NCBI GenBank assembly: GCA_937922105.1
Contig: CAKZVN010000132.1
Coordinates: 1 to 11,417 of the forward strand
Origin: an uncultured Litorilinea sp.
GTDB taxonomy: Bacteria > Chloroflexota > Anaerolineae > Caldilineales > Caldilineaceae
DNA length: 11,417 nucleotides
Direction of reading: 5' to 3'
Positions within the stretch are counted from its first letter, which is position 1, and every line of letters begins with the position of its first letter. Positions 1 through 6,087 of this stretch are shown here, piece after piece. Both the position numbers and the translations under genes were made by a program. The notes under the pieces are model-generated. The model searched no databases, was not told where the DNA came from, and was given only the letters and a program-made list of their open reading frames with translations.

Positions 1-957
1 GATCACCCCGGCGCGAATATCCCCGCGTACCACCATCGCTCGCGCCGTGATATAGCCGCCCATGGAATGGCCCCACAGCCCGATGCGGTTGGGGTCCGCG
101 TCGGGGTATTGCTTGATAGAGGAGACCGCGTTGATCACATCGATGGTATAACCGGGGTCGCCGTATGCGCCGGTCGCCTCGCCCTCGGAATCGGCATGAC
201 CGCGATAGTCGGGCCGCAACACGATATACCCGGCGCGCGCGAAGCCGTCCACATAGGCTACATAGCGCTCCGTGGGTCGGTAAACCTCCGGTGGGATATA
301 GCCGTGGTTAAAGACGATCACGGGCCAGCCGCTCGCCGGTTTCGGCCCGTTGGGCACAGTCATCAGCCCGTTGATCTTCAGCCCCTCCGAGCGATAAGAA
401 ACGATATAGCGCCGGTAGTTGCTGCCCGGCGCCAGCGTCTGCTCGATCACCGGCGCGCTGCCGGGGAATGCTTGGTCGCGCAGATAGGCGATGGTCAACG
501 GATGGGGGCCGTCGGGTGTACGACGCTCGGCGAGCGCGCTCGGCTCCTCCGTGCCCTGGTTGCTGTCCGCGGTGAGTGGCGCGGGCAGGGGACTCACCGG
601 CTGGGCGACCACCGGCGCGGGTGTCTGTCCCGCAACCGGGATGCACAGCTTCCAGCCCACCGCCAAGACATTGGGGTTGGTGATGGTCGCGTAGCTTGCG
701 TCACGTCCAGCCTGGGCGTTGGTCGCGGCGACAATCTGCGCAAAGGCCGCGACGTTGCCCAACGTGCGCCCGGCAATGCGCGACAGCGTGTCGCCCGGCT
801 GCACAATCACGTCCTGGGTGCACGCGTTCTGGGCTTGCCCCGCTGCAGGCAGCGTACCTGCCAACAGCAATACGCCCGTCAAGATCAGCGCGGCGGCTTG
901 CGCCGGCCCGCGTCTGGACAACCAGTCTTGCAATGGGTCAGCGGTCAAAGTAGACAC
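1..957 (-). CDS. Secreted LysM-domain alpha/beta hydrolase (prolyl-oligopeptidase/esterase-like), 3' end cut by window
   Basis: I translated this from the minus strand: 319 codons are open with no stop before the window edge. The start is GTG at 957-955, and an in-frame TGA two codons upstream excludes anything earlier. A GAGG stretch four bases ahead is a possible ribosome site. Residues about 20-43 form a hydrophobic signal segment (ALILTGVLLLAGTLPAAGQA). Residues about 47-107 are one LysM repeat (VQPGDTLSRIAG, then ITNPNVLAVGWKLCIP), a fold that binds peptidoglycan or chitin. A Pro-rich linker follows to about residue 135. From about 150 it is an alpha/beta hydrolase: VIVFNHGY (215-220) supplies the oxyanion-hole region, LRPDYRGHADSEG is at 247-259, and the nucleophile elbow GHSMG (296-300) has Ser298. 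The Asp and His of the triad would lie beyond the window. It is probably an extracytoplasmic peptidase or esterase tethered to the wall; the substrate is unknown. Confidence 0.88.
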   Translation of the reverse strand, partial: MSTLTADPLQDWLSRRGPAQAAALILTGVLLLAGTLPAAGQAQNACTQDVIVQPGDTLSRIAGRTLGNVAAFAQIVAATNAQAGRDASYATITNPNVLAVGWKLCIPVAGQTPAPVVAQPVSPLPAPLTADSNQGTEEPSALAERRTPDGPHPLTIAYLRDQAFPGSAPVIEQTLAPGSNYRRYIVSYRSEGLKINGLMTVPNGPKPASGWPVIVFNHGYIPPEVYRPTERYVAYVDGFARAGYIVLRPDYRGHADSEGEATGAYGDPGYTIDVINAVSSIKQYPDADPNRIGLWGHSMGGYITARAMVVRGDIRAGVI

Positions 958-1010
958 AGCGCCTCAACGTCTGCGGCGTCACTTGAGTTCCCGATCCGGC
1001 TCTGTGCGTG

Positions 1011-1020
1011 TACAATACCA
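1011..1020. promoter_or_regulatory. Candidate overlapping divergent -10 elements
   Basis: The plus strand reads TACAAT at 1011-1016. The minus strand reads TGGTATTGT across 1020-1012, an extended -10 (TGn plus TATTGT) facing the hydrolase gene 55 bp away. No good -35 hexamer is visible for either direction, so the minus-strand call rests on the extended -10 alone. The plus-strand element would lie about 250 bp upstream of the DUF5995 gene with the palindromic repeat in between, so its role there is doubtful. Confidence 0.35.
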
Positions 1021-1092
1021 TCCGACCGTTACCGGCTCTGTAGGGCCGGTCCGGTTAGATGCGTATTGTGTGGTGCCGGATGATAGGGAGTC

Positions 1093-1192
1093 GTCATTCT
1101 GAGGAGCGTAGCGACGAAGAATCCCGGCAGATCACCAGAGGGGGATGCTTCGCTGCGTGGGTGCAACGCCCGCCTCCGGCGAACAGCATGAC
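1093..1192. repeat. 100-bp imperfect palindromic interspersed repeat (REP/MITE-like)
   Basis: The ends are near-perfect inverted copies: GTCATTCT at 1093-1100 and AGCATGAC at 1185-1192 (7 of 8 match). Inside, GAAGAATCCC (1116-1125) pairs with GGGATGCTTC (1142-1151) with one mismatch. The stem extends outward through CGTAGCGA/GCTGCG with a two-base bulge, giving a long hairpin with a loop near 1126-1141. I remember the GTCATTCTGAGGAGCGTAGC core as a non-coding repeat scattered through Chloroflexota and other environmental genomes; copy number cannot be seen from one window. The right arm looks interrupted by about 26 bp (1157-1182) that have no partner in the left arm. No transposase is nearby. 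Confidence 0.7.
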
Positions 1193-1202
1193 CATCTCCT
1201 CT

Positions 1203-1226
1203 ACTTGGTGATCAACTTGGTGATCA
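1203..1226 (+). repeat. 12-bp tandem duplication upstream of DUF5995 gene
   Basis: The unit acttggtgatca occurs twice head to tail (1203-1214 and 1215-1226), exactly identical. Each copy contains the palindrome TGATCA. It lies 39 bp before the start codon at 1265, so it could be an operator or a simple slippage duplication. No known regulator motif is recognised. Confidence 0.6.
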
Positions 1227-1264
1227 ACCCATCAACGATGAGGGCGTGTTGGGCGAGCGATTGA

Positions 1265-1993
1265 ATGATAAATGAGCCTCTCGACCTGTTAGCGCGTATG
1301 CAACAGCAAGTGACTACCTGGAGCGCCGCTAGGGACCGCCGGGCCGTCTTTCTGGACTGCTACCGGCTGATGACCGCCAACATGTTGGTTGCGCTGGAGC
1401 GGGGCGACTTTGCCGACGCAGGTTGGGTAGACCACTTGCTTCATCGCTTCGCCGACTACTATTTCGACGCGTTGGTCGCCTATGAACGCGACGACCCTGC
1501 CACCCCAGCCATCTGGCGCATGGCCCATCAAGCCGCGCAGCAACCCCATGTGTTGCCCCTCCAGCATCTCATGCTGGGCGTCAATGCCCACATCAACTAC
1601 GACTTGACCTTCACCGTGGTCGAACTCTTGCAGCCGGAGTGGGAGACGCTCGACCCGGAGCGGCGCCGGCAACGTTTTGCCGACTACAGCCTGGTCAACC
1701 AAGTCATCGCCCAGACCATTGATACCGTCCAAGACGAGGTCATCACGCGCCTGACTCCCGCCTTTTTCATGGTGGACAAACTGCTGGGGCGCGTGGACGA
1801 ATGGGCAACGGCGCGCCTGCTCACTGCTTGGCGCGATGCGGTCTGGGCCAACGCCGTCCGCTTGCTCACCTGCCCCGATCCCGCAACCCACACCACGATT
1901 TGCCATACAGTGGAAACCGTGGCGCTGCGCCGCGCCGAAGCCATTCTCCAACCCACCAACCTGGCAGCCCTACGCTCCCTGTTTTCCGCCTAG
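1265..1993 (+). CDS. DUF5995 family protein
   Basis: This is a 242-residue soluble protein with no signal peptide or membrane segment, rich in predicted helix. I recognise the DUF5995 pattern. An N-terminal helix has Cys-Tyr-Arg-Leu-Met-Thr (about 35-40). Next come a segment with GDFADAGWVDHLLHRFADYY, in which conserved aromatic and charged residues frame a His, and an IWRMAHQAA helix. The signature QHLMLGVNAHINYDL lies at 100-114, with H101, N107, H109, N111 and D113 as possible metal or catalytic residues. The family's biochemical role is unknown to me. The start is ATG 1265; an in-frame TGA directly precedes it, so translation cannot begin earlier. No good Shine-Dalgarno is visible, and a Met at residue 12 is a weaker alternative start. 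It appears to be monocistronic: a 224-bp gap with its own promoters separates it from the next gene. Confidence 0.82.
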   Translation: MINEPLDLLARMQQQVTTWSAARDRRAVFLDCYRLMTANMLVALERGDFADAGWVDHLLHRFADYYFDALVAYERDDPATPAIWRMAHQAAQQPHVLPLQHLMLGVNAHINYDLTFTVVELLQPEWETLDPERRRQRFADYSLVNQVIAQTIDTVQDEVITRLTPAFFMVDKLLGRVDEWATARLLTAWRDAVWANAVRLLTCPDPATHTTICHTVETVALRRAEAILQPTNLAALRSLFSA

Positions 1994-2100
1994 CCGCGCA
2001 CCGGCGCTCCCCATCGCACTTCGCCTCAATTCGGTTCACCTTGCGCCCAGCCTACGTCGCACAGTCGTGCCCTGCGCGCCCGTTAGCGTTGCCCACACCG

Positions 2101-2109
2101 TGCTACACT
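2101..2109 (+). promoter_or_regulatory. Candidate upstream extended -10 promoter for DUF1800-DUF1501 operon
   Basis: TGC followed by TACACT matches the TGnTAnnnT extended -10 pattern. No clear -35 is present at 16-18 bp upstream. It would give a leader of roughly 100 bases before the start at 2218. Confidence 0.35.
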
Positions 2110-2157
2110 GGCGCGCGGGATGAGGGAGCGCCACGCCATCGCTCAGTCAATCCGCCG

Positions 2158-2186
2158 ATGACGCCCCTCGGTTTCTGTGCCATACT
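2158..2186 (+). promoter_or_regulatory. Candidate proximal promoter for DUF1800-DUF1501 operon
   Basis: ATGACG (2158-2163) resembles a -35. It is followed by exactly 17 bp and CATACT (2181-2186) with TG at 2178-2179, an extended -10. Transcription would start near 2193, about 25 bases ahead of the ATG at 2218, just leaving room for the GGGAGGGG ribosome site. Confidence 0.5.
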
Positions 2187-2217
2187 GCCTGAAGCATGTA
2201 GACAGACAGGGAGGGGA

Positions 2218-3984
2218 ATGTCTATGTCTGAACCCGCGGACCTCGCGTCCACCGTTGTACCGCCTGATTCACCTGTCGCGTCCCCCGATGACCCCGTGTG
2301 GACGCGGCGTAGACTCCTGCGCGGTGGCGTCGCCACCGCCGCCGCAACGGTGGTTGTCGCCGGGCTTACCGGCCTAGCACCGGAAGCAGCTGTCGCCAAC
2401 GAGGCGGAGTTGCCGCCTGCCATGCGCTCCCCGCGCCACCCTTTCTTCGACGAGGAGATAGGGATCGCGGCTGCCGGGCTGCCCGCACGACCGCCCCTGG
2501 CGGTCATCGCGCTCAATCGCATGGGCTTCGGCCCGCGACCGGGCGACCTGCGCGCCTTTCACCAGCTCGCCAACAGCGACGACGCCCGCCTCACCAAGTA
2601 TGTGGACCAACAACTCAACCCGGCGTCCATTGACGACAGCGCCTGTGACGCTATCTTGGCGGCTCACAACTTCCAACACCTCAACAAGCCGCTCACCCAG
2701 CTGTGGAGCGAATTCCGCACCAATAAAGTGGAGTGGTGGCGCCCTGCCGCCGAGTTGGAGCGCGCCACCTTGCTGCGCGCCGTCTACAGCAAGCGCCAAC
2801 TGGTCGAGGTCTTAGCCGACCACTGGCATAACCACTTCAACGTCTATGGCTGGGACTATTGGATTGCGCCCACGCTCATCCATTACGACCGCGACGTCAT
2901 CCGCCGCCACATGCTGGGCAACTTCCGCAAGATGCTGGAAGCCGTCGCCCAAAGCCCTGCCATGCTCTTTTACCTGGACAACCAGTCCAACTCCGGCGGG
3001 CGGCCCAATGAGAACTACGCCCGCGAACTGTTCGAGCTACACGCCATGGGCGCGGAGAATTACCTGGGCGTGCGCGCCATTGACGACCCCACCCTGGTGG
3101 ACGAGACGGGCAAGCGTCGCGGCTACATTGACGAAGATGTCTACGGTGCAACCACTTGTTTCACCGGCTGGCGCATCAATACCGACACCGGTCTCTTCGC
3201 CTTCGATGAGTCGTCCCACTTCCCCTATGCCAAATTGGTTTTGGGCGAAATCATCCCGGCTGCGCAAGGGATTAAGGACGGGCACGATGTGCTGGACCTG
3301 CTGGTCGAACATCCCGGCACGGCACGCCATGTTTGTCGCCGTCTCTGCCGCCGGCTGATCAGCGACAACCCGCCGGAGCGCGTCGTCCAGGCTGCCGCCG
3401 ATGTCTTCATGGCGACGCGCAACGCCGACAACCAACTGGCGCAGGTGGTACGCACCATCCTGCTTTCGCCGGAATTTCGCACCACCTGGGGCGAAAAGAT
3501 CAAGCGCCCCTTGGAGTACTCCATCAGCCTGCTGCGCGCGCTCAACGCCAACTTCAGCCCCATCGATAACTTCTTTTGGAGCTACGACAGTATGGGCCAA
3601 GGGCTGTTCGATTGGCGCCCACCCGACGGTTACCCCGACGACCGTCGCGCCTGGACCGGCACCATGGGGATGTTGCAACGCTGGCGCCATTGCAACTACC
3701 TCTTCGGCTGGAAGATCGGCGGCGACGGCGCGGATAAGGAGACGCCCCGCCTGCGCCCTGAAAACCAGACGCCTGCCGATATCCGCACGCCTAACGGGCT
3801 GGTGGATTTCTGGGCGATGCGCATCTTGGGGCGCAACTTACCGCCGGAGGAGCGCACACCTATCGTCAACTTCATGGCGAGCGGGCGCAACCCCGACTAT
3901 GCCCTCCCCGACGACCAATACCAAGACCGCCTGCGCCAGATGGTGGCGCTGATCTGCATGTCGCCTTCGTTCCAGTGGCGCTGA
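2218..3984 (+). CDS. Tat-exported DUF1800 family protein
   Basis: 588 residues from ATG 2218, which follows a strong GGGAGGGG ribosome site; a second in-frame ATG at 2224 is an alternative. The open frame continues further upstream, but that part overlaps the DUF5995 gene and is not credible. Residues 28-60 form a twin-arginine signal: RRR at 30-32, a hydrophobic stretch from 38, and a probable cleavage after AVA at 58-60. The mature part matches DUF1800 throughout. It has LNRMGFGPRPGDL near the start, DHWHNHFNVY, a conserved stretch NENYARELFELHAMG (264-278), then CFTGWRI and a C-terminal helical part with LLSPEFR and IKRPLEY. DUF1800 proteins are exported, their activity is not established, and they usually stand next to DUF1501, as here (23-bp gap). 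The two are presumably co-transcribed and probably act together outside the cytoplasmic membrane. Confidence 0.9.
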   Translation: MSMSEPADLASTVVPPDSPVASPDDPVWTRRRLLRGGVATAAATVVVAGLTGLAPEAAVANEAELPPAMRSPRHPFFDEEIGIAAAGLPARPPLAVIALNRMGFGPRPGDLRAFHQLANSDDARLTKYVDQQLNPASIDDSACDAILAAHNFQHLNKPLTQLWSEFRTNKVEWWRPAAELERATLLRAVYSKRQLVEVLADHWHNHFNVYGWDYWIAPTLIHYDRDVIRRHMLGNFRKMLEAVAQSPAMLFYLDNQSNSGGRPNENYARELFELHAMGAENYLGVRAIDDPTLVDETGKRRGYIDEDVYGATTCFTGWRINTDTGLFAFDESSHFPYAKLVLGEIIPAAQGIKDGHDVLDLLVEHPGTARHVCRRLCRRLISDNPPERVVQAAADVFMATRNADNQLAQVVRTILLSPEFRTTWGEKIKRPLEYSISLLRALNANFSPIDNFFWSYDSMGQGLFDWRPPDGYPDDRRAWTGTMGMLQRWRHCNYLFGWKIGGDGADKETPRLRPENQTPADIRTPNGLVDFWAMRILGRNLPPEERTPIVNFMASGRNPDYALPDDQYQDRLRQMVALICMSPSFQWR

Positions 3985-4007
3985 GGCGCGCCCGCAAGGA
4001 GATTCCC

Positions 4008-5420
4008 ATGCTCAATCGCACCACACGGCGCGGCTTTCTGGTCGGTTGCTCGGCTGCCATCGCTTCCATGACCGGCGGTCTGAGTTTCACCGCCTTCGGC
4101 AGCCCGGAAGCCGAACCCAACCAAGACATCCTGGTCGTCATCTTTCTGCGCGGCGGCATTGACGGTCTGAGCGTCGTGCCTCCCCTGCGCGACGAAGACC
4201 GCCGCCATTACGAAGAGAAGCGCCCCAACATCCAGATTCCCGTCAGCGGCGACAACAAAGCCATCCAACTGGACAACCGTTTCGGTCTTCACCCCGCGGC
4301 TGCGCCCTTACATGGTCTGTTCCAGGACAAGCGGCTCGCCATCATCCATGCCGCCGGGTTGACCAGCGACACGCGCAGCCACTTCGACGCCATGCAGTAC
4401 ATGGAACTGGGCACGCCCGATTCCAAAAGCAGCACTACCGGCTGGATCACGCGCCATTTACAAACCGCAGCCAACCTACCCCGCGAGATCATCATGCCCG
4501 CGATGGCGGTGGGCAACATGCAGCCCACATCGCTGGCAGGCAGTCGCGAAGCCATCGGCCTGAGCCGGCCCGGCGATTTCAACCTCAACGGGCACTGGTA
4601 CTACAAAGGGTGGCAGCGCCAAGCCCTGCGCGAGATGTACAGCGGCTCCAGCTGGTTGCACGCGGCGGGCATCCAGACCCTCAACGCGCTGGATGTCATC
4701 GAGTGGAGCAATCCCGGCAACTACACTCCCGCCAACGGCGCGGTCTACCCCAACACCGGCTTCGGGCGCGACATGCAGACCGTGGCTCAGATGATCAAGA
4801 TGCAACTGGGGCTGCGCGTCGCTACTGTGGACTTGGGCGGCTGGGATACCCACGAGTACCAGGGCGACAACGCCCAGGGCTACTTCGCCGGTCGCCTCGG
4901 CGAGCTTGCCCAGGGTATGGCTGCGTTCTATGCCGACCTCACCAACCACAACGGCACCGACCATACCCAGCGCCTGACCGTGGTGGTCATGAGCGAATTC
5001 GGACGCAGCTTTGTCCAAAACGCCAGCCGCGGCACCGACCACGGTCACGGCAACGTGATGCTCGTGATGGGCGGTCAGGTCAACGGCGGCAAGGTCTACG
5101 GTCAATGGCCCGGGCTGGCTCCCGACGCGCTCTATGACCGCCGCGACCTTGCCATCACCACCGACTATCGCCGTGTCCTCAGCGAGATTCTCATTCGTCG
5201 CCTGAGCAATCCCAACTTGGGGACCATCTTCCCCAACTATCGCGGCTACCAACCGCTGGGCATTCTCAAGGGAACGGACCTTGAACCGGTCTATGCCACT
5301 GTAACGCCCACGCCGTCACCGACCGCAGCACCCACGCCTGTCCCCACCGGCACTCCGCCGCCCGCCTCCGACCCGGCAACGTTGGAGCGCCGTCTCTATC
5401 TGCCGGGGCTGTTGCGTTAA
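4008..5420 (+). CDS. Tat-exported DUF1501 family protein with Thr/Pro-rich tail
   Basis: 470 residues from ATG 4008, chosen because AAGGAG lies seven bases before it; an in-frame ATG at 3975 overlaps the preceding gene and lacks this. The N-terminus TTRRGFLVGCSAAIAS is a twin-arginine signal (RR at 7-8). The mature chain starts DILVVIFLRGGIDGLSVVPP, typical of DUF1501, a family related to the alkaline phosphatase/sulfatase fold. Matching metal-site motifs are visible: GGWDTH (D280, H282), SEFGR (E330) and DHGHGN (D344, H345, H347). The usual catalytic Ser/Thr is not obvious, so enzymatic activity is uncertain. From about residue 433 a low-complexity Thr/Pro linker leads to the terminal residues RRLYLPGLLR, an ending I remember from many Chloroflexota exported proteins. 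It is the second gene of the DUF1800-DUF1501 operon and is followed by a strong hairpin. Confidence 0.9.
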   Translation: MLNRTTRRGFLVGCSAAIASMTGGLSFTAFGSPEAEPNQDILVVIFLRGGIDGLSVVPPLRDEDRRHYEEKRPNIQIPVSGDNKAIQLDNRFGLHPAAAPLHGLFQDKRLAIIHAAGLTSDTRSHFDAMQYMELGTPDSKSSTTGWITRHLQTAANLPREIIMPAMAVGNMQPTSLAGSREAIGLSRPGDFNLNGHWYYKGWQRQALREMYSGSSWLHAAGIQTLNALDVIEWSNPGNYTPANGAVYPNTGFGRDMQTVAQMIKMQLGLRVATVDLGGWDTHEYQGDNAQGYFAGRLGELAQGMAAFYADLTNHNGTDHTQRLTVVVMSEFGRSFVQNASRGTDHGHGNVMLVMGGQVNGGKVYGQWPGLAPDALYDRRDLAITTDYRRVLSEILIRRLSNPNLGTIFPNYRGYQPLGILKGTDLEPVYATVTPTPSPTAAPTPVPTGTPPPASDPATLERRLYLPGLLR

Positions 5421-5459
5421 GGCTGCCCGGCGCGTCCCATCCCACACTGCCCCATCATC

Positions 5460-5495
5460 CGGCCCGGAGCCGCATCCCTGCGCTGCTCCGGGCCG
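5460..5495 (+). terminator. Strong GC-rich hairpin after DUF1501 gene (terminator-like, no T tract)
   Basis: CGGCCCGGAGC (5460-5470) is perfectly complementary to GCTCCGGGCCG (5485-5495). Inside, CGCA (5471-5474) can pair with TGCG (5479-5482) around a TCCC loop, leaving a two-base bulge. No run of T follows, so it is not a canonical intrinsic terminator; it may still end the operon or protect its 3' end. It directly abuts the -10 element of the next promoter. Confidence 0.55.
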
Positions 5496-5496
5496 A

Positions 5497-5505
5497 TGGT
5501 ATACT
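5497..5505 (+). promoter_or_regulatory. Extended -10 promoter for DinB-like gene
   Basis: TGG followed by TATACT is an almost consensus extended -10. The -35 position falls inside the preceding hairpin and has no TTGACA-like hexamer, so recognition would rely on the extended -10. Transcription would start near 5512 and reach the ATG at 5555 after about 43 bases. Confidence 0.6.
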
Positions 5506-5554
5506 GGAAGAAACCCGCTGCCCTGTTGTGTGTAATGCCCGCAGAGGAGGCCCC

Positions 5555-6046
5555 ATGCATTCGGCGATTCTTTCCCAATATCGCGCCGCGCTTGCCATGT
5601 TGCGCCATGCCGTGGAGGGATGTCCCCCGGGTCTGTGGGATGACCCCGCCGACCGCAATGCGTTCTGGCATATTGCCTATCACGCGCTGTTCTATACCCA
5701 CCTCTACATTCAACCGGATGAGGCACATTTCCGCGCCTGGGCGCACCATCGTGACGGCTATCACTTCCTCAACCTGGCGCGCATTCCCGCCGAGCAGTTT
5801 CCCCTTGTGCCTTATACGCATGATGAGATTCTGACCTATCTGGGGTTGGTGCAGGCCGAGATCGCCGCCATCCTGCCCAAGTTGGACTTGACCTCGGCGC
5901 AGTCGGGATTCGACTGGTTGCCCTTCGGCAAATTGGAAACACAACTCTACAACCTGCGCCATCTCCAACAACACACCGGCGAGCTATGCGAGCGTCTCTA
6001 TACCCGCGCCCGCGGCGAAGTAGAGTGGGTCGGACGAATGCCATAG
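5555..6046 (+). CDS. DinB-like four-helix protein
   Basis: 163 residues from ATG 5555, which follows AGAGGAGG at a suitable distance; an in-frame ATG at 5528 lacks a ribosome site. The pattern is that of the DinB/YfiT-like superfamily: an N-terminal helix, a second helix with WHIAYHALFYTHLY (H39, H43, H49), and a last helix with LRHLQQHTGEL (H136, H140). The spaced histidines would form the divalent-metal site typical of the fold. Members include thiol transferases and many damage-induced proteins of unknown role; no substrate can be named. No signal peptide is seen. The next gene starts 41 bp downstream in the same direction, so the two may share a transcript. Confidence 0.72.
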   Translation: MHSAILSQYRAALAMLRHAVEGCPPGLWDDPADRNAFWHIAYHALFYTHLYIQPDEAHFRAWAHHRDGYHFLNLARIPAEQFPLVPYTHDEILTYLGLVQAEIAAILPKLDLTSAQSGFDWLPFGKLETQLYNLRHLQQHTGELCERLYTRARGEVEWVGRMP

Positions 6047-6087
6047 CCCGCCTTCCCACCCCAACGTTACCCCGGAGGAATTGAGCC

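Larger units (their letters stand above)
958..1264. other. Divergent intergenic region between hydrolase and DUF5995 genes
   Basis: This 307-bp gap contains no convincing gene. It holds a candidate overlapping divergent -10 pair near 1011-1020 and a short hairpin (ACCGGC 1031-1036 with GCCGGT 1045-1050). It also carries the 100-bp palindromic repeat at 1093-1192 and the 12-bp tandem duplication at 1203-1226, listed separately. Control elements for both flanking genes must lie here. Confidence 0.7.

Noticed and set aside
67..1083. 338-residue open frame on the plus strand
   Set aside because: It is antisense to the hydrolase gene, has Arg-rich low-complexity composition and matches no family; the minus strand carries clear LysM and GHSMG motifs.
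1801..2217. 139-residue N-terminal extension of the DUF1800 protein
   Set aside because: It overlaps the DUF5995 gene, has no family match and would bury the Tat signal; the ATG at 2218 has a strong ribosome site.
4038..4049. LVGC lipobox-like sequence in the DUF1501 signal region
   Set aside because: The Cys lies only six residues after the twin arginines, with too short a hydrophobic part before it; from memory, FLxGCSAAIA is a common DUF1501 leader sequence.
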